Translations under genes and position numbers: made by a program | Shown: piece after piece, positions 35,601 through 46,036 of the stretch | How positions within the stretch are numbered: the first letter of the stretch is position 1 | Layout: the number at the start of each line of letters is the position of its first letter | Assembly: GCA_021018995.1 (NCBI GenBank) | Contig: CM037587.1 | Location: forward strand, 89,401,251-89,465,250 | Direction: 5' to 3' | Length of the DNA stretch: 64,000 nt | Source: Chloranthus sessilifolius | Lineage: Eukaryota; Streptophyta; Magnoliopsida; Chloranthales; Chloranthaceae | Notes under the pieces: model-generated | Seen by the model: only the letters and a program-made list of their open reading frames with translations | The model's database searches: none | What the model was told of the DNA's origin: nothing

Positions 35601-36930
35601 ATTGATAGATTGGTGAGTGTTTGTATTTGGTTTTTTAGTTAATCATTAGTGTTGTTTTTTTTAATTATTTCTGATGTGTTTGTTGTCGGTTTTACTTGTA
35701 GAGGGTGAAGCTCTCCACTGCTGGAGTATCTGCTCCATCGTTCGATCCATCCTCGGCTGCATCGTCCAGCCGAGAGGATCCAGTGATAGCCCAGCTTCGC
35801 GCCGATCTAGAGCATTGGGTAAGCTTTACATTTTGGTTGTTTGGTTTTGCTCATTCTATTAGTGATTATTCTTCCTAATATCGCGTTGGAATATTTTCAG
35901 TGACAACTTCCTCAGTACCTCCAGCTGAGGGAGGCTATAGTTGCCTCGTTGCGCCCAGAGAGTTAGGTATAGTAAGGTTTTGGTTTATTTACGCTTATTG
36001 TTTTATCTTGTAGTTTTTGTTTGACGAGTTTGTGTTTGTTGTTTGTTCGTTTCTTGTGTAGGTCATTCCTGACTCTGCTCCTGAGGCTCCCCCTCGGGAT
36101 TCCACCCCTCCACTCCAGGTATATTTAGTTATTGTAGTTATGTTTCCATTTTTTTGTAGTCGTGATGTTATTTGATGCATTTTTACTTGTGTTGTAGTTG
36201 TCTACGTCCGAGGTTCCTCCTCTACCACCTGCCGATCCAATGACTGCCGCGACTGTTGAGTGCCTTCTTCAAGAGCATGCCGAGCTGGTATATTTTCGTC
36301 ACTCTTGATCTTTATCTTATCACGTACGCCTATCTTCTTAGCTTTGCTTCGTGCTTGTGTGTAGGTACGCGAGCTGGAGCAGTCGCATTTGGAGGTGCGC
36401 GTGCCCTGGCCCTCCAAGAGGTCCACAAGATTCCCTCTGATAATATGGAGCATCATCTTCAGGAGGTGACCATGGACCTCGTGGTCGAGTGGAGGACTCG
36501 TACGGCGGAGCTAGAGAGTGCTCGAGCCATAGTTCATGTTGAGATGCAGAAGATGATTGAGCTCTTGCAGCACGAGTTGGCGAGAGTATGAGGCAGAGTG
36601 CGAGGGATGCTCGATCACCTTCCTAAGTCAAGAACGAGGGCTACTGGCTGAGATCCACTGTGTGACCCGTGAGTGAATGAGAGGGCCTATGCTTAGGTCG
36701 ACTCTGCCGTTGGACCCTTATTTGCCTTTGACCCTCTACGCTCACGGTCTAGGCAGGCCTCGAGCCAAGCGAGCGAGGGAGGTTATATAGCCAGACCTTC
36801 TTCTTCCAAGAGGCCTCCATCCACCCCTCAGGCTTCAGCTGAGGCCTCAGTGGACTAGAGTCCTAATTTATGAGCCGATGTGGTTGGAGAGAGTGGTGAG
36901 CATCCCTCGCAGAGGAAGCGCAGGGAGTAA
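32673..36930 (+). pseudogene. Plant mobile domain (PMD) gene, multi-exon, antisense inside Tat
   Basis: At least four larger and several short exons with GT-AG borders. Exon 1 is 32673-32933 (acidic, EVPAARGEVVPAVAEE). Exon 2, 33736-34452, is one frame with a single TAG (34033) and carries the PMD core: VERWREEHHALLFLAGMML, the LIPEDWVRVTSV block, RAFLMYFFGGVLFS and SSYAWGATTLAHLYGQLFHR. Exon 3 is about 34584-34705. Exon 4, from 34800 to about 35411, has VTWRPYGDDEG and a helical region. Later short exons (about 35498, 35701, 35901, 36061, 36199, 36365) encode Pro-rich and coiled-coil pieces. A TAA at 36928 after SGEHPSQRKRRE is a plausible end. PMD proteins include Arabidopsis MAIN and MAIL1, which act in silencing. 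Several TAG codons make this copy doubtful as a protein. Exon joins other than exon 2 are inferred. Confidence 0.8.
33350..33610 (+). repeat. ATT/TTA-rich simple sequence in PMD intron 1
   Basis: Runs of TTATTATTATTG and TATTATTATT form the 3' half of intron 1. Hydrophobic Tyr/Ile/Leu frames here are artefacts. Confidence 0.85.
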
Positions 36931-38700
36931 GGATATGTAGATTCTATTTTTTTGTGTTTTATTATACATACAGGGGGATGCCCCCGGTGACAGATGTAAA
37001 AAGATTTTTGAGATATATATGGTTTTTTGGTTTAGATGTACCTTGTTTCTCCTTGCTCCTCTTTGTCTTATTCTTGTACCTCAGTCATTTGTTGGGATGT
37101 CGTCATCTGTTATTGGGACTAGGATGCTTCTTGAGGTCGCCTCGTAGAAGTTGAAGGTTGCTTCGTATCTGCACATGAGGATAAAGCCATTAGTAATTTT
37201 ATTTTCCCCCGTGCTAATTGTTAAGGTGGGAGGTGTCTTAAACAGGAGTCTGGTAATAGAGGAAGGATCATTGCATTTTTTTTTTTTTTGTATATACTTT
37301 TCATTACAAGGAAAGGAAAGTAATGCAACAGGGATTTTTTTTTGTATCTACTTTTCATTACAAGGAAAGGAAAGTAATGCAACATGGAACGCAAAATATT
37401 GAAATAAAAGTCTAAGCTTAAAACTCTAAAAAAAATGCCCCAGTGTAGGAGCGTGATGGGATCAGCGGCGTGGTATTTCTGACAGTCTTCCTTGGTGCTG
37501 TCTTCGTTGTTCTGCATCTTTCGTATGGACAAGCAGTGGCTTTTGATATAATCCTTCTTCTGAATAAAATAATGCCCCAGTGTCGAGGTGCAATGGAGCT
37601 TTTCCAGTTTTGCGAGTACTTGGGTCTATGAGGAGTCATGTGTGTTTGGTGAGTCAGTCTCGAGGAACATTCCTTAATACTGTTATTGGATTGGGGGAGA
37701 TCATTTGATTATATTAGTGGTATGCTGAGTTTTACCTTTGCGATGAGCATCGTGTTCCGTAGCCTTAGTGGGGGAGGGATGAGTGGTAAGTGGTCAGTGA
37801 TTGCATCCATCATCATTCACAAGTTTTTGGTTCTACCTCTGAGGATATCTTAGGAAAGGTTCTGACTCATCGTCCTAAAGTAAAAGAGGGTGAAAAGGGG
37901 AGTAAGGCTCAATGACTTGGGGAATAGTTTATACCTGACAACTTTAAAAGGGATAGGCAACATTTTTTTTTTCTCGGGTGGTATGCGGTGCCATGATTGA
38001 GATCTCTGTCATGTTTTGGCACCACCAAAGTCTCATATTCTATGGTTAGAAGGAGTTTGTCCTCTTCCCACCACCTTACGATGATATCTAGTAGTGTAAA
38101 GACACCTGGGATGCTCTCGCGACCTGCTTATACTTTCCTAGTATAGTTGCCAAGAATGTCCTCGCAGTTTGCTTATGCTTCCCGAGGCTCATTGACTTGT
38201 TCATTCATCGCATTGCTCTCACTCAAGTATGCTTTTGTTGTCTCTCTTTTGGTCTCTCGCTTTTTTCTGTCTCTTGAAGCATGTATATTTTTTTAAAGTA
38301 GCCTGCTAATGCAAGAATAGTGAGTTTTGATTGAACCTAACATCCTCATTTTTATACTCTAATGCCTCCTCCAATGGCAGGGGAAAAGGGGGTGAGAATC
38401 GGGTGTTACATACGCTTTTAAAGAGGCTAGGTATTCCACTGGTCCTTTCAATCAAATTGCTCGAGTGAGAAGGTGGGTAGTGGGTCAGAAGACTTCGAAG
38501 ATATCCCGAGAAATAAAGATGTACAACCAATGAATGAGTCATGATGACTACGGGAATGGGAAGTATAATTCTTTATGCTTGGCTACGGAACATGGTGATC
38601 ACTATGCTAAGGGTAGTATTTTATCAGGTACATGGCGTTCCACGGGTTAGAAAGTCCTCCCCATCTTGGTTCACTAGTTTGTATGCATTTTTGGGGTACG
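36931..38700. repeat. Spacer between PMD gene and integrase, with a tandem duplication
   Basis: No ORF supported. At about 37266-37386 a unit of about 58 bp is present twice: a T-run, GTATMTACTTTTCATTACAA, then GGAAAGGAAAGTAATGCAAC. The two genes converge here: + strand PMD from the left and minus-strand pol from the right. Confidence 0.8.
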
Positions 38701-38749
38701 CAGTTGTTATAACATACGATCCTTCCCAGTTTGGCCCAAGTTTCCCTTT

Positions 38750-39870
38750 AGGGTAAGCATGCTTGGAGGGCATGATTTTTTTCAAGACCAACTCTCCGAT
38801 TTAGAAGGTTCGCTTGAATACCTTCTTATTGTAGGCCCTGACCACTCTCCTTTGATATACTTGAGCATGATTAGCCTCCCTTAGACTTGTCTCTTTGAGT
38901 TGTTTTAGATGAGCAAAGCGACTCTCCCTTCCTCTATGGATAGCTGATTATCAATTTGGACTCGTAGAGATGATACTTGTATTTCGTAAGGTAAGATTGC
39001 CTCCATCCCATATGTGAGGAGATGAGAAGTTTGGCCAGTGACCATACGAATAAAGGTCTTATAGGCCCAGAGTGTTTCAGGTAATCGCTCAGGCTAGTTG
39101 GCTCCACTGCTTGTCTCCACCGTATATTTTAGAATTCAGATCAATGTTTTATTCATGGCCTCTGCTTGTCCATTTCCCTAAGGGTAGAATGGTGACGAGT
39201 GGTATAGATCAATGCTATACCTCTTGCACAGTTTCTTTATCTTCACTGCGATGAATTGCGGTCCATTATCTGTGATGAACATTCTGGGCACTCCAAACCT
39301 GGAGATGATGTTCCAAATAATAAACTTCACAAGCGTCGAAGCAGTGATTCTAACATATGACTCAACTTCTGCCCATTTGGTGCAGTATTGGGTTGCAGTG
39401 AGGATAAATGTGTGCTTGTGAGTGTTCCCTACTGTGTCTGTGAACAGTTCGATGATGTCGAAGGCCCACATCGAGAACGGCTATGGTGAAGTTATGGGTT
39501 TCAACGGGATTGATGGGGCTTTGATGAGTGCAGTGTGCTCTTGACACTGCTTACAACATTGTACGTATAGATGGCAATCTCTCGTCATCGTCTGCTAGTA
39601 GTAGCCTTGTCGTACAATCTAGTTTGTGAGTCTCTATCTGCCAGCGTGGGCGCCATAGGCACTGGCATGCGCTTCCCGAATTATGTATTGTCCTTTAGCT
39701 TCTGTGACACACCACAACAGTACTCTTTTAGTGAAGGCTTCTTTGTATAGTATCTCACCTAGGATGCATAATTTGGCACTTCAACTTCTGTGACACACCA
39801 CAACAGTACTCTTTTAGTGAAGGCTTCTTTGTATAGTATCTCACCCAGGATGCATAATCTGGCACATCGA
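38750..39870 (-). pseudogene. pol: Tat integrase, broken
   Basis: Minus strand 39471-39178 reads the core with the first Asp in MWAFDIIELF, then ATQYCTKWAEVESY, RFGVPRMFITDNGPQF (second Asp) and YHSSPFYP. A stop is followed by GNGQAEAMNKTL, which supplies the Glu. The C-terminal part follows toward 38750 with many stops. Upstream (39870-39570) the zinc-binding part is disrupted by an 86-bp tandem duplication. Confidence 0.87.
39699..39870. repeat. 86-bp tandem duplication in Tat pol
   Basis: Copies start at 39699 and 39785 (CTTCTGTGACACACCACAAC to GGATGCATAATYTGGCAC) with about two mismatches. 86 is not a multiple of three, so it shifts the frame ahead of the integrase core. It arose after, or killed, the active copy. 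Confidence 0.93.
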
Positions 39871-39999
39871 TTCCTTATGGTCTCCCGTTCGATCTTTATA
39901 GCGTAAGGAGGAATGTGTCGGTGTTTTAGGAAGTTTCATATGTCGAAGTACTAGGGTTGTCTGTCATCGATCGGTGACTTCTCGAATCTGAAGGTTGCG

Positions 40000-40640
40000 A
40001 TGATGGCTTCTTTTATCGTAGGATCCCCTGGGATAGATTGCCCTTTGTTCGTAATAGCTTTTGGTCAAGTTAGCAGTTCCAGTTACACTTTCCAGGTGAC
40101 TTTGTGTGCTGATGCAATCAATTTCTTGATGAACAAGGATTTCGTACTCTGTTTGACTGGTATTTGGATGATTGCGACTAACATACTGAGGGAGTATGCC
40201 AGCTCATTTTCTAATCTCGATATGTGCATAAAGGAAATTCTTTTGAACTTCTTTATTAAGAATTGAGTTGTCTCTAAGTATGCCATTAGTCTTCTTTCTT
40301 TTGTCTTCCACTCTCCAATGACCTGTGATATCACAAGCTTGGAGTCGTCGATTGTCTTCAACTATTTAACGCCCAGTAGTAGTGCTGCTCGTAGTCCGAC
40401 AATGAAGGCTTCATATTCCGTGACATTGTTGGTGATTGGGAAGTTGAGTTGAAAGGCTTTTAGTATGGAAACTACTTCTAGGTTTAGTAAGATTATCTTG
40501 ATGCCTTTCCCTTTGTGATTAAGAGCCCTGTTAAAGCATAGGTTCCAAGAGGTTTTGTCAGGTTCTTCCTCGCGAATCAAGAGTAAGTCTTCGTTGGGGA
40601 AGTCAATACGTACTGGCTCGTTGCTCGAGAGTCGAAGATT
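40000..40640 (-). pseudogene. pol: Tat second RNase H (aRNH), broken
   Basis: Minus strand: SWNLCFNRALNHKGKG (normally with Asp after Phe, here Asn), NFPITNNVTEYEAFIVGLRA with the Glu of the second block, IDDSKLVISQVIGEWKTKE with the third acid and HISRLENELAYSLSML. This plant-type extra RNase H behind the retroviral one is a hallmark of the Tat lineage. The first catalytic Asp is lost and a stop separates the two halves. Confidence 0.9.
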
Positions 40641-40661
40641 AGCGAGGTAATCGACGATCGC

Positions 40662-41003
40662 TTATCCTTTGATTGATTTCTGTGTGTTGTAGGTGATGTT
40701 AAATTCTTGTAGTAGCATATGCCATCGAGCAATTTTTCCAGATGTTGCAGGCTTCTTGAATATGTACTTTAGAGGGTCCATGCGTGAGAGCACCATTATC
40801 CTGTGAGCTTCGAAGTAGTGTCGTAGTTTCGTCGAGGCCCATACTAGTGTGAGACAAGTCTTCTCCATTACAGTGTATTTCAGTTTGTACTTGACCATCG
40901 CCCTATTAAGGTAGTAGATGACCTTTTCCTTCTTCCCGTCTTCATCATTTTGTCCAAGGATTACCCCCATTGCTTTATCATTGGCTGAAACGTAAAGGAT
41001 CAA
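40662..41003 (-). pseudogene. pol: Tat RNase H (first)
   Basis: Open for 113 codons: ILYVSANDKAMGVILGQ (first catalytic Asp replaced by Asn, and Ser-Ala-Asn for the usual Ser-Asp or Ala-Asp box), the EKVIYYLNRAM block, VMEKTCLTLVWASTKLRHYF and DPLKYIFKKPATSGKIARW. It follows RT in the same polyprotein. Confidence 0.88.
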
Positions 41004-41009
41004 GGGCTT

Positions 41010-42230
41010 TCAGGGGATTGGCGGTGATAGTATCTGGGGATTAAGGAGGTACTTCTTGATGTTGTCTAAGGCTTGTTGACACTGATCATCCCATATATAC
41101 TCAACTCCTCCTTTAAGCAGTTTGTAGAAAGGGTCGCATCTATTTGAGTGTTGGGCGATAAATCTCCTAATGAATTGCAGCCTTACTATCAGGCCTCGTA
41201 GTTCCTTGATGTTGCTGGGAGGTGGCTTCTTGAGGATGGCTTTGACTTTCACCGGATCAACTTCGATTCCTCGCTTGCTAACTATGAACCCTAGTAATTT
41301 TCCGAAGGTAACCCCGAACACACATTCTTTGGATTCATCTTTAGCTAATATTTCTCGGATAGTTCTAGCACTAGTCGGAGTGCTTCAGCATGTCCGACTC
41401 GGATTTGTGACTTTACTAATATGTCATCGACGTAGACTTCTATACACTTGTGCATCATGTCGTGAAAGATAGCCATCATAACACATTGATATGTGGCTCC
41501 CGCGTTCTTGAGACTGAAATGCATGACAACAGAGCAGTAAGTTTTCCACGGTGTAGTGAAAGAAGTCTTCTCTTGGTCGCATTCCGCTAACTTGATTTGA
41601 TTGTATCCAAAGAAGCCATCCATAAAGGATAACATCTTATGTCCGACGATATTGTCGACTAGAGTGTCGATGTGAGGTAGCGGGAAGTCGTCTTTTGGGC
41701 ATGCTTGGTTAAATTCCAAAAGTCGATACATACCGTTACTCTATCGTCCTTCTTGGTTATAGGTACTATATTCGCAACCCATTTTATATAGAGGACAACT
41801 CAGATAAATTTAGCCTTGTGTAGCTTGTCGACTTCCTCTTTGACTTGCAGCGCGGTTTGCGGGTCCATCCTTCTTAGTTTCTGCTTGACGGGCTTTGCAT
41901 TGAGTTCCAAGACTAGAAGATGTTCTATTAAACTTGGGTCTAGACTAGGCATATCTTCGTAGGACCATGCGAAAGAGCTGAGGTGGTCTTGGAGGATTTG
42001 AATAATCTATTGTCGTTCCTTGGGGCTAAGTGTTGCACTAATTAGTAGCTCATTGATCTTCTCCTTAGTGCCAAAGTTTATTTCCTCTATCAGTTTCGCT
42101 GTTGCTTGAGTCTGCTCATCGAAGAGTTTGATGACGCATTGGAAGTCTTGTGTTTCCTCAGCGGCTGGTCCTCCTTCATCATCTGTAAGCTCATAAACTA
42201 TAAAATTGCTACGTTGGGGTGGTTAGTTTT
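41010..42230 (-). pseudogene. pol: Tat reverse transcriptase, broken
   Basis: Minus strand from about 42200: EEINFGTKEKINELLISATL, SFAWSYEDMPSLDPSLIEH, KQKLRRMDPQTALQVKEEV, ACPKDDFPLPHIDTLVDN, SFMDGFFGYNQIKLAECDQE and the catalytic box VYVDDILVKS near 41420, all Tat-like. The connection region GFIVSKRGIEVDPVKVKAI and the LRGLIVRLQFIRRFI block end at 41010. There is a frameshift at about 41340 and at least three stops upstream. The polymerase box is intact. Confidence 0.92.
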
Positions 42231-44120
42231 GTGAGAGTCAACCCTTCATCGGTGCAATTGATAATTGCAAAATCCTTAGTAAGGTGTAGATCAAGGCTAT
42301 TCATTCTCCTCTCAAAGTCGTAGAATATCTTGTCAGGTATGGTCACTGTCTTGCTTCTTCATCGAGATGCCCTATGCTTTCGTGAGGGGGTAGTAGTAGA
42401 GTCATACTGAGGAGGATCAGGAGGTGGCCCTGTATCGGCATGACTGATACTTGTAGCTTTAAGGGAGGTGTCGGGTATATTAGGGATGAAGTGTTCCCTC
42501 TCTTTTCCAAGATTTTCTAATGTTTTTAGGTTTTCCATTTTTGAATTTTTAGGTGTTTTGGGGTTTTCTATTTTTTTTTTTTGATGATAAGTATGGTACA
42601 TGGTCGACTTCCTGGAGGGGAATCGACAGGGGCGCTTTCTCTAGTTGAGGAAGCGCGATGACTGTTGAAGCAGTTCATGTGAGTCTTTAGATGACATGGA
42701 CTCATCCTGAATTTGACATTTTTTTTATAGTCCTCGTCTGGTATGATCCTCTTGATGAGTGATGAAGGCGGTGGTCTAGCTGATGATCCTGCTTCTTCTA
42801 CCATGTGAATCGTCTTTCTCTCTGCATCAGCTAGGTAGCCCTTTGGCTCTTCTTCTTGTGTCAGGGATTTTACTTGAACTCCCTGTGATAGCATTAGGGA
42901 TTTTTCTTTTCGCGGACTGTGATTTTGTAGAATAAAATTGCACACTCTATAGAGGGGTTGATCCTGGTATAAGGGGCACAGGCGTCGTTGTGGGCATTCG
43001 TGGAGGAGAGAGGTAGCTTTGAGCTCCTTGAAGAGTGACAAGGTTGGGCCTCCTTCACATGGCCAGGGACTCATTATGAAAATGCATTTCTTGCATGGCA
43101 GATCAATTTTATAGTATTCGCAATCGTATGGCCAGACACATTCCTCACCGGGTCCAGGCTTGGTATAAGGAGTGGTCGATTCTGAGTCATCGTCACTGTC
43201 GAACCCCTCTTGTGGGGCTTCAGGGATTGGGTCTTATCTCGGAGTGATGTAGAGGTTGGATGCATTTTTCGGCTCGAGATACTGTAGTATAGTGGTACAT
43301 GATCTACATCGAGGCTGATATGGGTGGATAATGAGGGGCAATCCCATGGGGATCCCCATCCTCTGGGTAGGCATTCGAGGTTGTTGTTGTTGAAGCTGGA
43401 GTCTTCTTGCTGAGGCTCATCTTCTTCGAGTGAGCCTCACTGATCTTCTTCCAATCTCGTGTGCTCTATTCATTGGGTTTCAGTGTATGTCGGGATAAAG
43501 GCGCACATTCGGTAGCGTGGCTGGTGTGGTTGGGGGATGCAAGGACATTCCCATCCTTCAGGATCGGGGCTAGGGTCACTATTGTTAAAGTTGGACTCGT
43601 CTTCCCCATATGATAGCCTTTGGAGGCCTTGGTTCAATTGCTCTGCCAATTCAAGGGCTGTTAGATCTATCCAGTAGTCTTCATCATCACTTGGCGGTGG
43701 TTGCCATTCTTCCTCTAATGATCTCTAGAATATCTGCAGTTGGGGAGCCTTTGGTGATTGAGGAGCGTCTAGCTCTAGTTCCTATTCAACGTCTATAGTG
43801 GAAATATGAGCATCTTCTACACCAATGGTTTGCTAGATTTCATCCATGATAGCTTTCTGGCATTGTTGCATCATAAACATGCACAGGCTGTAGTAGGGCC
43901 ATTTTGGATAGGGGCATTGACGTGGGCATCGCCAATTTTCAAGTATGTGTTGATAGTCGAAATCATCATCGGAGTTTGAACCCTCATCTCGGGAATGGTC
44001 ATCTTCCCTGAACAAATTCAGATGATCCGTTCTTAGGTGATCCTCCAATTCCATGGCGGGAAGGTTCAGCCAATAGTCTTCCTCATCGCTTGACATCAGG
44101 AGCCAGTCCTCTTTCGCTGG
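42231..44120 (-). pseudogene. Tat pol spacer with diverged Cys-containing repeats
   Basis: Between the G-patch and RT the minus strand encodes acidic DED-rich stretches, each followed by a Cys block. Examples are SSDEEDYWLNLPAMELE then WRCPRQCPYPKWPYYSLCMF (about 44095-43870), and SDDEDYWIDLTALELA then WECPCIPQPHQPRYRMCAFI (about 43705-43490). Two weaker units follow, with ECVWPYDCEYYKIDLPCKKC (about 43165-43080, another frame) and CPQRRLCPLYQDQPLYRVC (about 43000-42940). The function is unknown. Frames are broken by several stops. It could be a metal-binding or scaffold segment of the polyprotein. Confidence 0.6.
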
Positions 44121-44480
44121 TTGTTGAGGCTGGGATGACTGCAGAGATCAAGGATCATTTGGTTCCCGTTCTTTCTTAACCCTTATAGATGTGATATGGA
44201 AGCCTTCTTTGTCGGTTGATCCTCAGTCTTCTATATGCGGCTTAGGTTCTGGAGACTTTTGCCTTTCTACAATAGAGGGTTCCCGAGTCTTGAACAACGG
44301 TCCAACTCCTTTGAGTGGTTTATCTATGTCATCATCGTCTCGATTCAAGTTTGTTAGATCGATGAAGGATTCAACCATCTGTTCAATCTCCATTATCTGT
44401 GGCTTAGTGAAGGACGCTTCTTTTCTCTTCGGCACATTGGCCTTCTCGGTGGTTCCATAAATGAAATGGTCGTACAACGA

Positions 44481-44843
44481 CTAATTAGGAGAGGTTGGCA
44501 GGATGTTGGCTTGTTTGCCATCTGATCGGTAGCCTACTCCTGTGTGCTTATGAACTTTCTTCGGGACGACAGGCCCTATGCGCCGTTGCCTATTCTTGTC
44601 GAGTCCCGTGTGCGGGATGTATCCTAGTTGATACATAATATCCCACCCCTTCATCGCAGTTGGGTTTATGTCATACAACCGTGTGAGGTCAGGGCCTGCT
44701 GTTCTCTTTATTAATTTTTGTCGAGAGGCTAGGAGGGAGGAGGGATGGCTGATTTCTGCTACTGATGCATCGTCGGGAGTCTCCACCCTTTTGATGTGAC
44801 CAGTGGATAGCACCGAATCGCGAGCTATTAGAATGCATGGCAC
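44481..44843 (-). pseudogene. Tat G-patch domain
   Basis: An open stretch of 120 codons contains KGWDIMYQLGYIPHTGLDKN then RRIGPVVPKKVHKHTGVGYR. This is the Gly-spaced pattern of a G-patch, an RNA-binding or helicase-activating motif found after the protease in some Tat/Ogre polyproteins. One Gly (GLGK) is Asp here. It is separated from the protease frame by lesions. Confidence 0.8.
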
Positions 44844-44861
44844 GTAGTCGATATCTATTTC

Positions 44862-45583
44862 CTAGAGGGGTGTGTCAACATATATCCTCATGATAGAATT
44901 CTCGTAGGGGAACTTGATGCATTGGTGGTATGTGGAAGCTGCGGCCTTCATGGATTCCAACCGCTTCCTTCCCAGTATCAGGTTATAGGTACTAGAAGAG
45001 TCAGAACATGGAATGTAACGCCTTTGGTTATTGGCCCGAGTCGAACTTGTAGCTTGATAGTTCCTTTGACGAAGCGTCAAGAACCATCATATGTAATGAG
45101 GGATAAGGATGAAGGTATTATGTCTTGTTCCGTGTACTCGAACGTCTTAAGTGTTGTTATTAGGCAGATGCTGAGTCCTACGCTAGTGTTGACTAGTGCG
45201 TGAGGAACTGAAAATCCTCTGATTATCACCGTTAAGTATATGGGGGTTGAACTTCCCCGTAGCGATTCTTTTGGCATATTCACGTCTGTAAAGGTGAGCG
45301 CTGGTGGTTGTGCCATGACCGAAGTGATCTCATGTAGCTCATCTAAGGTAGTATCCTCGTCTACTCAAGCCTCAGCTAGTGCTTCCATTAACAGTTGGTG
45401 ATGCTCAAGCGACTTCTTGATAAGCTCGAGTATTGATATTTGCGATGGTATTTTCTTGAGGTGCCATAGGAGATCATACTCCCGGCCTGATTCGAGTGTC
45501 GGTTCTTTGTTGGATCGATGTGCCTTGTTTACTGGCTGGTTGGGGTGGGTGAGGGGCCAGAGCTGAAGGTGGAGGAATCTCAT
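44862..45583 (-). pseudogene. pol: Tat protease region, active site lost
   Basis: One frame from 45583 to 45077 with a TAG at about 45367: a pre-protease helix region (EYDLLWHLKKIPSQISILEL), then YLTVIIRGFSVPHALVNTSV. The usual Asp-Thr-Gly-Ala is Asn-Thr-Ser-Val here, so the catalytic Asp is gone. The next frame continues STYNLILGRKRLESMKAAAS, the flap/ILGR block, to 44862. Confidence 0.87.
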
Positions 45584-46036
45584 GAGGCAGAGGAGGCATG
45601 TTAGTCTCTCTCTCTCTCTCTTGTTATCATTTTTGGCGGCTGCGCACTTGTGGCTTCCTTCTCCCGAGGGAATGGTGGTGGTGGGTAGGTGGTCCCTGAC
45701 TTAAGGAGTGGGCACACTAGCTACTGATCTTTGTGCCACATTGTGACTTGCGTCGACGAGGAAGGTAGAGATCAGTGCTTCCTCCTTACTCGATTCTTCT
45801 TCTTGTTGACTCTCTTTGGTAGCCAATCCATGTTCGACCATTGCCTCGGATTCTTATCTTGGGATATTTTGACAGAGCTCATCGATCCATAATAGAATTT
45901 GGGAAGTGTCTTCCTCACCTTCAGGCCTAGAGTCAAACAGGGGAAGTGATGATGGAGCTAGTTCAAGGTTTGGGGGAGTCGACGACTCTAATGGGTGGTT
46001 TTGGAGATAAGGTCTCCGAGCCATGAATGATTGGAT
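45584..46036 (-). other. Tat gag-protease linker
   Basis: Low-complexity, broken minus-strand coding between the gag tail and pre-protease. A (CT)n tract lies at 45602-45620. No separate gene. Confidence 0.6.
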
